Positions 44,741-57,294 are shown, counted from the stretch's first letter. The stretch: DNA of 64,000 bases from Berberis thunbergii (GCA_003290165.1 QNQO01010709.1:95477-159476), one strand, 5' to 3'. Notes: generated by a model not told the origin, from the sequence alone. Numbers and translations: made by a program.

Positions 44741-46822
44741 TTATGTTTTCTTGTTGGGTTCGAAGACATACTTGATTAGTGACTCTTTAATAGGCAACAA
44801 CCCTGGGAATTCCTTTTTAAGCTTTGTGGCGTCTAGCTCATTGTTACTCCTTGGGGCTACTATCACCATTGCCTGTTCTTTTAAATTGAAATTTTCCCAC
44901 TTGAATTTCGGGTCTATGTAATCCCTATACAATGCTAAGATCTCGTTGTGACTAATGACCCCAGGATTCGTGAAGTTCCATACTCCTCTGCAGTTCCTCT
45001 TGGCCATTTCAATGGCAATTGGTAATAGCTCATCAAGCACTGTCATGCTATTAGGTATGTTGACCACTTTGTTATATTTGCTGATCTTCGTGATGAAGTT
45101 CCGAGGATTCTTCAAATCTGATGAGATTGGCATCCTAACTCTGAGAGTGCAAACATTTTCATACTCACTCAAAAGCTCTTCGACCTGCAAAAGTTTGCAG
45201 TATATCATCTATAAGTGAAATTTCAGTCGTTTGTTTGAGCATTACCAAAAAAAAAAATTGCATAAGCAAAATGAAACTCAGATGGTTATAATTGTTACCA
45301 TTGTTTTGGTCTTGGAATAGAAGGAACCGATGAAATTTGGCTTGTCTTCCTCCTTGAACCCAACCCCCGATCTTTCTTTATGCCCAGTATCGTATTCAAA
45401 TATGCACCCTGTTGCAAAATTTACCACTAAGATCCCCTGTTCTTTGCAAACATCAGCCAAGGTTAGTGTCCCTACTACATTGGCTCTGACTGTCTCAACC
45501 TTATGTGTTTCACACCAATCAACATTTGGTCGTCCAGTGACACCGGCTGCATTCAACACATGCGTGGGCCTCACCCTTGATATATCATCCTTGAGCGACG
45601 TTCTGTCTTCCAATCTTCCGTTTCCATATCCAAAAGCCATACCTCTGTCTTTACAAAGCTCTCCTAGTAATCCTCCTATCCAACCAGTCTTACCATATAT
45701 CAAAAACTTCACCCCCTTCTCCTCATTGCTGCTGCTTGTATCATCACCGCCTTGCATAAAACAAGTATCATCGTAGGAGAATCCACCCATTTTCATCCTT
45801 GGATGGGGGAGAAGAGCGGCAGACACATCGCCCCACCAGTCAGGATGTTTCTTATACCAATCTATTGTCATCTTCAGACCCTCCTCCCATGGGGTCCTCT
45901 CCTGCCACCCAAGCCTCTTAAGCTTTTGATCATCCAAGAAGTAGCGCTTATCATTGAAAGGCCTATTATCAACAAACTTGATAACATCCTTTCCATTCAA
46001 CCCAAAGAGCTTGCAGACATCCTGAGCTACATCAAGCACACACCTCTCCCTCTTCGTGCCTATGTTGTACACATTCCCAAGGACACCTTTGTGCAACACT
46101 ACATCAAAAGCTTCAGCTACATCCTCACTGTACAAATAGCTTCTCACATTCGTTCCGTCACCATGTATAGGCAATGGTTCACCCTTCATTGCAAGTAGAA
46201 TGAACTTTGGGATGAGTTTCTCGGGGAATTGGTTTGGGCCATATACATTATTCCCTCGTGTCGTGATAGTAGGCAACCCATATGACTGATGGTACGCCAT
46301 GACCAGCATCTCTGCCCCTGCCTTGGTGGCAGAGTAAGGATTAGTAGGGAGGAGTTGTGAAGCCTCTGGATTGCCTACATCGGCATCAGAGTCAGTCTCG
46401 CCATAGACCTCATCGGTACTAACATGAATGAATCGTTTAATCCGTTTCGTGACCTTACAAGCCTCTAATAGAACATGGGTGCCTAAGATATTGTTTTGGG
46501 TGAACTCAAAAGAGTTTCCAAAGGAATTGTCAACATGGGTTTGTGCAGCAAAATGCATGATAGTGTCAATCTCCTCTGCAACCAAGAGATGGTTTACAAG
46601 GTCTACACTAGCAATGTCTCCTTTGACAAACTTGTAATTTCTCGACGAATGGGAAGGGATAAGGTTCTTCAGGTTCGAACAATAATCAAGCTTGTCTAGA
46701 GCCACAATCTTGTAGGCTGGGCAGTTTTTGATCAGCCTGTTGGTTACATGTGAGGCAATGAATCCTGCCGCCCCTGTTATGAGAATGTTCTTTGGCGTGT
46801 AGGCACCTGGTTCGGGTGACAT
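44741..46822 (-). CDS. RHM1: Trifunctional UDP-rhamnose synthase (RHM)
   Basis: Converts UDP-glucose to UDP-L-rhamnose in the cytosol, supplying pectin (rhamnogalacturonan) and flavonol glycosides. Coding exons 46822-45299 and 45184-44741 are split by a 114-bp GT-AG intron after codon 508; 655 residues in all (Arabidopsis RHMs are about 664-669). The N-terminal 4,6-dehydratase has GAAGFIAS (17-24), STDEVYG (135-141) and catalytic Y163xxxK167. The C-terminal epimerase/reductase has GKTGWIGG (377-384) and Y502xxxK506. The inter-domain linker (about 345-371) is shorter than in Arabidopsis RHM1, accounting for the length difference. It ends KYVFEPNKKT. No lesion is visible. Choice of RHM1 over RHM2/3 paralogy is not certain. 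Confidence 0.95.
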
Positions 46823-46867
46823 CGTTCAGTCCAAGTGCTAACTTCTTGATCCAATGTTGTATTAGTG

Positions 46868-47155
46868 CTGAAACACCACAATGGGTACAATTGAATCATA
46901 TACAACATTTTACTAGTTTGTGGCTTGAATTTTGAAGAAATACAAGACATCTGGATCCAAATTTTTATTTATTTATTTATTTATTTTCTTTGTATGTTTA
47001 TCTTTTAGAGATTCAAATCTCAAATTTACAAATCATGAACAATGGGGTACAACGACAAAACAATCCTACTATCAGAATACCAAAATTTGTAATAGTTTGT
47101 GTTCTTAGTATATGACCATTAACATGCATGGATACATAAATGGAAAATGTGGTAC
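46868..47155 (-). other. Probable 5'UTR intron of the RHM gene
   Basis: On the minus strand a donor AAAG|GTACCA (47155) and acceptor GTGTTTCAG|CACTAA (46868) bound 288 bp of T-rich DNA, 45 bp upstream of the start codon. Leader introns are common in plant RHM genes. Transcript evidence is needed to confirm it. Confidence 0.6.
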
Positions 47156-47443
47156 CTTTAGAGCTTGTTCAGATGAAATTTGATGAAGAACTGCAAATAA
47201 AAGCAAATGGAGGAAGAAGAGAAGAGAAAGGTTTGTTTGTTTGATGGAAGAAAAGTAAAATAAGAGAGAGAAAAAATTCAAAGTGTGGTGTTTTGGATGT
47301 AGCTTTTTTAGGAAAGAAACAAGAAAGTTTTAGATTAGAAGTTAGGATTTGTAGAGAAAGAACGTGGTGGAGGTGCTTTCAACTTACCTTCAACCATGCA
47401 GTGAAACCAGGAGTTCAGTTATTTGGTGCTCCATGAGCGGTCC

Positions 47444-47451
47444 AATTTATA
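47444..47451 (-). promoter_or_regulatory. Candidate TATA box of the RHM gene
   Basis: TATAAATT on the minus strand (AGCTTATAAATTGG), about 290 bp before the leader-intron donor. It would place transcription start near 47415, giving a leader that includes a purine-rich stretch. Confidence 0.5.
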
Positions 47452-47942
47452 AGCTCATGGTTCAACACTTTGGTAAGAACTAAAAAAAAAAAAAAGTAAA
47501 GAGGAAAATAATAAGAGAGAAAAGAATAATGAATTAGAAAAGGAAAAAAAAGAGAATAAGAAAAATCAAAAATTCATTTTTAGTGGAGATCAGGAGATTT
47601 TTCTTATTCATTTATATTCATTTTAGGGTAAATGCATATCAATATTATTTCAGAATATAACTTGCAATACCAATATTTTACATTATATAACCTTAAGAAG
47701 AATTAACTTTAATCATTTAAAGAATTTAAGTGAAGCATTAGAAACAAAAAAGAAAAAAAATTAAGCATGACTTGTCAAAACAAGCATAATTAATAAAAAC
47801 AAAAATATTTGGGAACCAAGTTTTTCAACCAAGTTTTAATACGTGAAGCCTTATTAGATGCTTGCTCTCTTTGATTAATATTGTGCTTTTAGAAACTAAT
47901 TGAAGTCTTTGTTGTTGTTTTATGGTTCTTTAATGCAATATA
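47452..47942. other. RHM upstream region
   Basis: Very A-rich DNA (47480-47570) and AT-rich flank up to the GGT-filled MITE. No further motif assigned. Confidence 0.4.
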
Positions 47943-49020
47943 GGCTCCGCTCGGTACACTGAAAATAATGTATTTTGTAAATTGATGCATATGCATTACT
48001 TTACGGGTGCTTGGTAGTAACTAAGGAAAACCAATGCAAATTAGACAAGTAATTGTAGGTGGTGTTGGTGATGGTAGTAGTAATTGTTGCAGGGTCATGG
48101 TGGTGGTGATTGTGGTTGTGAAGATGTTGATTGCAAATGTGGCCGATGATGGTGGTGGTGGTGGCAATGGCGGTGGTTGTTAAAATGGTGGTGGTGATGG
48201 TGGTAGCGTCGCCAGTCATAGTGGTGGTGATGGTTGCAATGACTATGGTGGTTGTGGCGATGGTAGTAGTGAAGGTGGTGGTGGTGGTGATTATGCTATA
48301 GTGGTGGTGATGTTATGCTATGGTAGTTGTGGTGTTAGTAGCGATGGTTGTGGTATGTTATGGTAGCGGTGATCATATAGTTGGCGGTGATGGTGGTAGT
48401 GGTGGTGGCAGTGGTTGTGATGGTTTTGTTATGGTGGTGGCGATGGCGATGGTGGTGGTAGCTATGGTGGTTTTAGTAATGGCAATGGCAATGGCAATGG
48501 CGGTGGTTGTTATGTTATGGTGGTCGTGGTGGCGGCACACGATGATAACATTTATAGTGGTAATAGTGAGGTGATATTGGTTGTGGTGATTATGCTATGA
48601 TAGTGGGGTGGTGGTTGTTATGTTATGGTGACTGTAGTGGTGCGTGACAACAATGATTATGGTGGTAATAGTGAGGTGGTGTTGGTTGTGGTTATTATAC
48701 TATGATAGTGGTGGTGGTGGTTGTGATGATTATGGTATGGTGGTCATGGTATTGGCGACGATGATAGTTGTGAAGATGGTGGTGGTTGGGGTGTTTATGA
48801 AAAAGTTGGAAGTGCTCGAGGAGATGATGAAAGTTATGAAAAGTAATGCGGGAGATTTTTGTTCCACAAAGTTTTGCAAAATTTTATAACTAGGAAATGT
48901 GGAGGTCCTGAATTTAAATTCTAATAACTGTTTTTCGTAAAGTCAACCAAGCATCTAAGTTTATAAAACCACCGTAAACTTTTGCATTATGCATTCTTTT
49001 ACAGAATCCCAAGCGGAGCC
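47943..49020. mobile_element. MITE filled with degenerate GGT-rich repeats
   Basis: Inverted ends GGCTCCGCTCGG (47943) and AAGCGGAGCC (49011-49020), with further inverted similarity inside (ATGCATTACTTTACGGGTGCTTGG versus its complement near 48940-48990). Flanking ATA on both sides is a possible 3-bp target duplication (PIF/Harbinger-like). About 48055-48800 is dominated by GGTGGT/GATGGT/GGTAGT words, an expanded degenerate trinucleotide tract. ORFs through it are low-complexity artefacts. Confidence 0.7.
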
Positions 49021-49081
49021 ATAGATTCAAAGAACATAGGAAACAATAGCATCCTGTTTACATTTTATACTCTATTCTTAG

Positions 49082-49740
49082 GTGGTGTGTGTGTGTGTTT
49101 TTTTTTAGTTAGAATCTCGTTTTGAGCTTCTGAATGAATTGTTTGTTTTGTTTTTGAATGAGTTGCTGATTAGAAGCTGTAAAATTAAATGATGTTTGTT
49201 TTTAGGTGCTAACTTGAAGATTTTTTACATTTTTGCCCACCACCACAACTCCCACTGCCCTCCACAAACCACCAACATTAATCCCCTTCACCACTTATTT
49301 TCTCTCATCCAAATACCATTGAGATCACTTTCTACCACTACCAGAAACCATCATATATCTCTCTTCATTCCTCATAGAATATTCAATATAAAGGAAGAGA
49401 AAGAGAAAGACGTATAGGAGGAAGAGAAGGAGGATAGGCTAGGGAGGGAGGTGGCGGCAGTAGCGACATTTCTAGCATGATAAAGAAGAGGTGGAAAAAA
49501 AATAGAGGATGGTTGGTAGAGGAGAGGAATAATACCAATCATTACAAATTTAATGTGAGGATATTATTGGAATGAAGTTTCATTAAACACTCAGTGTCAA
49601 GTGATCAACACCATCATGGTACTTACTCCAATCAGAACTTCAACTTCTTATCAGAACTAAAAACAAACACTCTTTTTAAAGTGTCCCACTTCTTATTAAG
49701 AATTTTGAGTCTATTCAGAACAAAAAACAAACACTCTCTC
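49082..49740 (-). mobile_element. hAT-like MITE, same family as 53379-54681
   Basis: In reverse complement the right end reads GAGTGTTTGTTTTTTGTTCTGAA, then AATAAGAAGTGG and GAACTTCAACTTC-type words. These match the left end of the 53.4-kb element closely. The left border is weaker (GGTGTGTGTGTGTG). The interior is TC-rich and non-coding. Borders are approximate and a target duplication was not resolved. Confidence 0.6.
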
Positions 49741-50150
49741 ACCCTTGTCTTGTAGTTAGATTTGCTAAATATTAAAAGAGGGTGAAAATAATGGTAGCGG
49801 AAGACATGATTATAGAGATGCTTATTGGTTTACCTCCGAAGGTAGTCACAAGATTTAAGTGATTGTCAAATAATTGAAACAATTTCATCTCCAATGATTC
49901 TTATTTCGGTATTATTAGTAACATATCATCTATAGTGTTGGGTTTCATATGCCAATCCACCCTCCATTTTTTGTGAGGAAAGTGGTATCTATCATTCGGA
50001 AAAATTCAATTACAACATACATCAGATGGAGGACATATGGTTCAAGAATATATGTTACAAGAAAAGATTGGGACAAATGGTCACAAAATGGTGCTCCATG
50101 TTATCAACATTTTGGACAGATTACCGGATGTGTCCCAAATCTGTCCTTGC
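49741..50150. other. Intergenic, no recognised feature
   Basis: Short open stretch at 49949-50173 without recognisable domain; otherwise featureless up to the LTR of element C. Confidence 0.4.
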
Positions 50151-50681
50151 TGATCTCGAGCCTACAAAAATGAGCAGTGGTTAGCTAGGGAGGTGGCTGA
50201 AGGTACTCTGATGCTTAAGTTAGATATCGATGCAAGGAAGAGTGAATACTAGAAGTAAATTGCAAAGTGTATGCACACATTTCTTCTTCCTTTCATAACC
50301 TTTATAGCAACCATTCCTGCAATCGATGGTGTGATGAAGGGAGGAGATCAAGCATAAGATCTTACATGTGTATGACTGAGTCTCTTTGACACTTGACTTT
50401 ATTTAGGACCCAATGTTTGATTGGCCTAAGATCTGATTTGTGTGAGTGGATGTCAGGTCTATGACAACTTTGAGATTCATGTTCGGGCCTTATTGTCCTG
50501 GGCCAAGTCCTAAGACCCGTGCCTCTTGAGCTGGCATGACTTGGACTTGGACACCTGACTTATAGGCTGAACATCAGTTATGAATATGTCCACTTGGGGT
50601 CGTGTTGAAGCCTTTCTCGTATTAGGGTTGGCCTATGCCACGTGTACAATTGTGATCATATAACTGATTGATGTCTCATCA
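50151..50681 (-). repeat. 3' LTR of element C
   Basis: Shares CTGATGCTTAAGTTAGATA with the LTRs of B and ends GATGTCTCATCA. The sense-strand purine tract CTAGGAGGAGCAGT follows at 50682-50696. The outer border (50151, TGATCTCGAG) is estimated from alignment with B; no partner LTR remains to define it. Confidence 0.65.
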
Positions 50682-50938
50682 ACTGCTCCTCCTAGTTAGT
50701 TGGTCTGCGTGTTGGGCCACTAACTGACACCGTGTGGGGGTTCGTAGTGTGCCATGATGGCATATTTTTGGTTTTTTTTTTGCTTTCACATTGCATTTAA
50801 TGTATATGCATCGGTTAGGTAAACGTCTCCCTTTCACGCTAAACCTATATAAACTTGCTTTGGGGGAGTTTTTACCTTTATCTTTTAAGAACTTATTTTT
50901 CTGTTCTGTATTTCGATTGAGTTTGAGTTTTTATTCCA

Positions 50939-53300
50939 CCATGTCTATGCAACTTAATTTCTTGCGAGAGTGGCACCAAGGTTGTCTAGATTTCTTCAGG
51001 GGATCACTGTTGTCTGGGGAGGACCTGACTGCCCTTTGTGAGTAATATGAAATCCCCAGTGATCTGAGAGTGTCGCTCATTTCATGTGGTGACTCCGATT
51101 CTTCCAATGGAGGGGCGCATCTTCCTGTACAAGGCCATGTTTGAGGTCGACCTGCGTTTCCTTGTTCCTAGCATCATCTGGCGCTACTTGTCTTACTTGG
51201 GCATTGCCTCGGCTCAGATAATGCCGACTGGGTGGAGTATACTTGTTGCTGGTTTGATCAGGGCAAAGGATGCCAGACTCCATCTGTTGATGAAGTTGCT
51301 TCATTACCTGACTTCCATCAAGATGATCAAGCGTGGCATCTACTGGTTGATGAAGCCACCTGACTGATCAGTTCGAGGATTCGAAGGATTGGAAGATGTA
51401 CCACTTTTATGCCTCTGTTAAGTCTGAGTACTTCTCCTTTGATTTTTTGCAGGCCATCTGCTACTTTGGGGACTTTCATAAGTTTTTTTTTTAATGTAAT
51501 ATCTATCATTGTCTGATCCATTTGTTGTTTCTAACTAGGGCTGCATGTTCCCGTCGCCCTTTCTCTTGAAGATGAGAAAATGAGAACTGACTTCCTTACT
51601 CTACTATTGATGACTATCCTAGAAGTTATCCATCCATATAATATAATGCATAATTGTTCATTTTTTGTGGAGACTGGTAATGTGGGGCAGGCCCTAGTCG
51701 CGCCTACTGGTTCTTCTTCGGGTGCCGAAGTGCAGGTACTTGGGGTCTCAGAAGAGGAAGGTGCTGAAAATGCCTTGCCCGTTAGAGAAGAAAGCTTTGG
51801 AAGGATTGTTTTCTCGTCCCATCGCTCTAAGAGGCTCAAGTTGGGGTTCAATCCTCCTACTATTTTTGATAGTGTGGAGAGAGATGTTGTGGACGTGATC
51901 CCTGAAGAGGAGCCGTCGGAGGCCCAACTCAAGCTGGAATAGGAATGGAGTAATCGGCTTTGAAGGTTGTTACGTTCGACCTATCTGTTGTAGACGAATA
52001 ATCTGTTCCTGAGAGCAGTGCCCGTGTTTCTTCTGCTGGTTAGGGAACTAGAGTATTATCTGAGCCTCCTCCTGTTGTTGCTAATAAAAGAAAAAAGGTT
52101 GTTGAGTCCTCTTCCTCAGAAGATACGGGGGAAATAAGGGAATGGCTCCTAATCCCGGGGTTCTCCGTATTGACACTGGGTTTGTTCCCGTGCCCTAGCG
52201 AGTGCTTCCTGAGCTCTGGCGAGCAATATGCGTGGCATCAAGGGGTGGATCACAAGATTGTTACTGTCAATTTGACGAAGAAGAATTTCTCTTGGTTGGC
52301 TGACCGACTGCGAAGGTGGCCGTGGGGATGCACTTCAGTTGTGGGCAACAAATTCTGATGTTGGTAAGCTGACGACTTAGTTGATTCGTCACCTAGTTTT
52401 CCATTGTTCTTTGTTACCTGACCCATGTGATATGGCGAGTACCGAGGTGGAGTCTATACATGACATGTTCCTTGCCTTGGAGATGAACCTTATCAACTAG
52501 TAGGCACAACTTGTTGATGCCCGTAGCAAGGCAGACTCACTGACCGAGCAGTTGGCCATCAAGACTGATATGGAAACTCAACTGTCTGAAGGCCAGAGGG
52601 GTATGACCAGTGCTTTGGCTACCCAATCGTCCATAGAATCCTAGTTGAAAGGGATCCAAGGGGGTCTGAATGAAGCCGAGACTGCTCGAGCCGAGCTGTT
52701 GTTTGAGTTGAAAGGCGCCCAGAAGCATCGGGACAGGATGATAGGCAAGCATGCTGTGTTTGTTGAGCAATTGTCGAATGTCATTAAGGCTGCTGTGGAC
52801 TCCCATAGTGCATTGGATAGTGAGCACACTGAGGCAATTTGCCCAAGGGCTTCAAGAGGCCCTTCAGACTCAACTTTTTGTGCTCACTCAAGAGCGTGAC
52901 TTTGAGCGTGCCGTCGTGATGAGGTGGCTCGCAAGTTGGCAGAATCTGTAGAGAGCTTGACTAAGGCAATTGGGGAGCTGAATAGCTTGAGGCACAAGGG
53001 GATGATAGAGAAAAGGAGTTTCGCGAGGTTGTCGATAAAGATCAAACCCTTGAGGTTGCTGCTGGGAGGCTGGATCTGTTGGATTATATTGAGCAAGATC
53101 GCGAGAGTTGGGATCTTTTTTCGCTTATAGGCATCTTGTTTACGCTAAATTCGAGGAGGAAGATGGTTCTTCCTCTGTTCCACGAGGTGGCCTTGAAGCC
53201 AGTTCGGGTACTACAGAGACGATTACCCATCTCGACATCCCAGAGCCTACTGCCCACAAAATCGCTTTTGATTATGCTCCCGCTGAATGAGTGGTTTCCT
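50939..53300 (+). pseudogene. Antisense coiled-coil ORF of element C
   Basis: Plus-strand, opposite to gag. It starts MSMQLNFLREWHQGCLDFF at 50941 and continues through stops and frame changes: YEIPSDLRVSL, then IFLYKAMFEVDLRFLVPSIIW and ASAQIMPTGWSILVA (51130-51260), homologous to the element B ORF. A Ser/Glu-rich linker follows (51700-51930). An Ala/Glu/Leu heptad region (52645-53060, ETARAELLFELKGAQKHRDR) is probably coiled coil. Disrupted by several stops. It matches the plant 'putative gypsy type transposon' protein type; function unknown. Confidence 0.6.
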
Positions 53301-53378
53301 TTTGTAATAAAAGGAAAGTTCATTAATGAGAATTTTTTTGTCTGTGCTTGTCGCTGTCGTACTTGCCATTTCTTAGAG

Positions 53379-54681
53379 GGTGTTTGTTTTTGCTTCTGAA
53401 TGGAGTCAGAAGTCTTAATAAGAAGTGGATCACCTTGTTCAGAGTGTTTGTTTTTAGTTCTGATTAGAAGTTCTACTTCTGATTGGAGTAAGCAACATGG
53501 AGGTGTTGATCACTTAGCACTGAGTGTTTAGTTAAAAATTATTCCAATACTAACCTTAACATAATTTTGTAATGACAATTGCTGCCCCCATCTTCTTAAA
53601 AATAAGTAGGGCTAAATTTTGACGACACACCTTCATTCTCTTCACTAAGCATTGTGGTTCTCCTTCATCTTTGTTTTCTTTATTTGTATTTTCAAGTTCT
53701 TCTTCATCTCTCCAACTCTCCCTCTCATGTATACTTTCAATTCTCTTTCATCTTTGGTCATATTTTGATATTCTTGTAATGAAAGGTATAGTAAAATTCT
53801 CTAGGATTCAAATAATTATTAGGTATGATTTTAAACACAATATTCAAAATTACAAGCAGAAGACATGTCCATCTCTCTCATTGAACAATTGCGGTGAAAT
53901 GGTGCTTTGTTGTTGCACTTCTTGCCGTCCTCACTAGTTCTCAGGTTCAAACGAAACCCTAATTTTCACTTCAATCTCTCTCAAGATCTATTACTACTTT
54001 CTTCTTTCTCTGATCCTTAACTTTCTTTTAGACCTCGATCTCCTTTTGTGTTGCATTCTCTTTCTCTCTATCTCTCTCTTTTGAGTTCTTGATCTGTCTT
54101 GAAACAGGATTTCCGAGCAAATTGTTCTTCAGTGGCTCGTTGCAAGTGGTTTCTCTCAGCTCAAGCACTTGGATTTGGAAGGAAACCATATCTCGGGTAA
54201 CATTTTGGTGTTGACTGTCAAGTTTTGCAACATCTTGATCTTGCTTAGAATAATTTCTCTGGAGATCATTAGCTTCTTGATCTGTAGATATGAGATCTGA
54301 GATCTGTAAATATTTAGCTTCTTGATATTTGTTATATGAAGATCTTTAGACATCATGTAATCAATCCTATTATTAATGGGTTTTGATTTTTTGTTGTAAT
54401 TTTTGTATGGCTTTCTTACAGTCTCATTGATCTGGTATTGGTGTTAATGATCTGATGTTGAGAAGATGAAGTTTTTATTTTTTATTTTTTTCAACTGATA
54501 TTCGGGAGGGGCGGATATCCGTCAATCCGTCCGGATTGGGGATGGTTTTTATAATTTTGTATAAATGGATATTCGAGGCGGATTTGGGATCCGTGATCTC
54601 CAGTGGGGCGGGATGGATTTGTCCCAATCAGCTCCGCTGCCATCCCTAGTTAACTTAAGCACTTAAAACAAACAAACACTC
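53379..54681 (+). mobile_element. hAT-like non-autonomous element inside element C
   Basis: 1303 bp with ends GGTGTTTGTTTTTGCTTC and AACAAACAAACACTC and flanks TCTTAGAG (53371-53378) and TCTTAGAT (54682-54689), 7/8 matching. GTGTTTGTTTTTAGTTCTGA words are repeated subterminally. It contains an LRR gene fragment and, near 54480-54650, part of another hAT terminus (GCGGATATCC...GCCATCCCTAG). No transposase. Confidence 0.85.
54105..54275 (+). pseudogene. Captured leucine-rich-repeat gene fragment
   Basis: The frame reads IVLQWLVASGFSQLKHLDL and EGNHISGN; after a frame change CQVLQHLDLA and NNFSGD follow. These fit the plant extracellular LRR consensus (LxxLDLxxNxxSG). Only about one and a half repeats remain. 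It lies wholly inside a hAT element, so it is a transduplicated host fragment. Confidence 0.6.
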
Positions 54682-55089
54682 TCTTAGATTAAGCTGAGTA
54701 GGAAAGTGTATATACCCCCACGTGAAGTAGGGCTTTAGTCTGGGCTGGAACTCTTTCTTGGCTTGTTCGAGCGCATATTTGATCAACAATAAAAACTTAA
54801 TCTTCTGTGAGAGTTTACCTGTAGGATATTCACCTTTGTTTATCAAAATTGTGTTCCCTTAGTGACGTAATTATTCTCTCCCTTAGTAGGCGAGCTTGTG
54901 CTGGAGCTGTATTCGCGTTGAATACTGAACTTCTTTGCTGGTTTTTGACCATGTGTAGTGGTTGATTTGCTTGAGAAATCATCTCTTGCTAGGCTGTAAG
55001 ATTGAAATTCGGTACCAAATACTTACAGTCCTGAGGGGGATTTTGAGCAGATGGGGGCTCGCCTCCGCCTTTCTGGGTTGGGCTCCCAT

Positions 55090-55760
55090 AATAACCCTTA
55101 TTCCCTAATAGGGGATAGGTTGTTGAGGGTCATAAAACCTTACTCCCCGATGGATTGGACTTCTGCATTTATCTGACTAAATCCTTGAAAAGACTCGAGC
55201 TTGGAAGAAGTCATCTTTGCCTGTCTAGGATAGACTTCCCATTAGACCTCAGTCCTGAAAAGGAGTTGGGTTGTTGAAGAACCTACTTTGCCAGAACGGG
55301 TTGGGTTCCTGTGTATATCTGGCTCAATCCTTCAGAGGACTTGAGCTAGGAAGGAGTCATCTTCATATGTTTGGGCTAGACTTCGTAATAGACTCCAGTC
55401 CTTGACAGGAGTTGGGTTGTTGAGGAACTATCTTTGCCCGAATGGGTTAGGTTCCTGTATTCACGTGGCTCAATCCTTGAGAGGATTTGAATTGGGAAGA
55501 AGTCTTCTTCGCCCATTTGGGCTAGATTTCATAATATACCTCAATCCCGAACATGAGTTGGGCAGCTGAGGAACAATCGTTGCCCGAACGGGCTAGGTTT
55601 CTGTATTCGCCTGGTTCAATCCTTGAGAGGATTTGGGTTGGGAAGAAGTCTTTTTTGGCCCGTCTGGGGTTTACTTCTTAATATACCTCATCTTGAACGG
55701 AAGTTGGGCTGCTGAGGAACCATATTTGCCCAAATGGGCTAGGTTCCTATTAAGTGGACT
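55090..55760 (-). repeat. 146-bp tandem repeat array in element C
   Basis: ATCCTTGA(G/A)AG or a close variant starts at 55181, 55327, 55473 and 55619, an exact 146-bp spacing. Each unit also contains GAAGAAGTC, TTGGG(C/T)T and TTGCC(C/A)GAA(C/T)GGG. About 4.5 units. Unrelated to the 178-bp array in B. Confidence 0.9.
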
Positions 55761-55849
55761 AGGTCACTTATTGGACGAGTCGTCGGTATCATGTATAGGA
55801 TTCGATACATCTTCTTTGTGCCATCTTGGTCCTTCAGACTATTATATTG

Positions 55850-56350
55850 TGGTGTGGTGAGTAGTCAATAGACTGACTCTGTTCGCCTCGCGGTGCCGTG
55901 GCCCCTTAGGCAAACTAGGTCACTTGGTGGCAAGTTGTTGTCGTCTTATTGAGACTAGGTTTTGCTGTTGTGCGCTATTTTAATCACCATGATCGGATGA
56001 GGCTCATTAGAGTGGCGAGATGTCCGTGGTTGGGCTTGATTTGTTGCGTCGTACCTCGACTCTTGGTGGACTATGTCATTTGTGCGACGAGTTGTTGACA
56101 TTCTGAATAGGACTAGGCTTCGCTCGTGCGCCATATAGTCCTCGTAGATGGAACATGTCATCATAGGAGCGATGAGTCGTCCGTGGAATGGACTTGCCTA
56201 GTTGCGGTGAATTGTACGTAGACTGGGTTCGATCTATGTGTGTGCCATCGTGGTCCTGTGGTCGGACTAGGCTATCTTAGGAACGATGAGTCATCCGTGG
56301 ATTGGACTCGTCTGCTTGCGATGAACTGTCTTTGGATTTGTTTTTGAGTG
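55850..56350 (-). repeat. ~113-bp tandem repeats in element C, left block
   Basis: Degenerate units with GGACTAGG, GATGAGTC(G/A)TCCGTGG, GTGCCATCGTGGTCC. The last unit is cut at 56350 by the solo LTR and continues at 60194. Confidence 0.75.
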
Positions 56351-57294
56351 TGTAACACCCATGAATTTTTAATTGAAGAAATTTAGAGTTTTAGATTCAA
56401 AGAATAATTGTAATTTTTTGGAATATAATTGAATATTTTAAATTTATTTTCTAGATTTTGTAGGGTGGGTGCCCTCAAATTCTGGTGGGGCAGATATCCA
56501 CCCACATATAAAAAGCGGATTCCCTCATTTTCTCTTCTTTTTCCTCATTTTATTTTCAGAACGTCTTCTTCTTTACAGGTTCATAATTTTCTCAGGCTTG
56601 CATTCGGGCAATTCGATGAATTTCTCTACCAAATCTCTTTCTATTTTCTTCATTTCTTCTCCTTTTTCATCCCTCTTATTTTTTCTTTGATTTCTTGTAC
56701 AAAATAAAGAAAAATTCGTGAAAGAGGGCTCGAAGGAGCTATCTGTGACTGATTGGATAACTCCGCAGCTCCGATCAACCCTTTCAGGGTGTTCGTAACA
56801 TCATTTGGACACCAGAGATCCTACATGCAGAGGTGGTCGAATGGTTGGCTGGAAAAATTCAAAAAATCAATTTGGCATGTTAAGGAGGTTAACCGGATTT
56901 AATCCAAATGATGATGACGTCAGTGAGCGATCAATTGTTTAGTGGGTCTATGGCACTATTTTTGGAAGGTCTCCAGCCCGTGGCCTTGTTCAGAGAGGGT
57001 AAAATCAGTGTTAGGTTGTTTTTGGAGAGCTGTCACTGGAATTTGGGTTTCATTGGAGTGGTCACCAAACTATTTCACTATTTTTGGGTCTTTAGAGTGA
57101 TTTCATTGGAGTTGTTGCCAGAGAAACCCGAGCGGTCGATGTTGTCGAAGTTCGGGTTCTCTTTCGTGTGGCCTACAATAGTCCAAACTTTATTTGGAAA
57201 ACTTCCTCAGTCACAATTCATTGTTCCGTGAAATGGGAGCTTCGGTCAGTAGGATTTGGTTCTGAAAACTCATTTCGCTTAGGTGAGTGTAACT

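Noticed and set aside
45330..46198. Long plus-strand ORFs opposite the RHM coding exon
   Set aside because: They are antisense shadows of a well-supported conserved gene and show no recognised domain.
48001..48889. ORFs through the GGT-rich tract on both strands
   Set aside because: Low-complexity Thr/His or Val/Met repeats that arise from trinucleotide composition.
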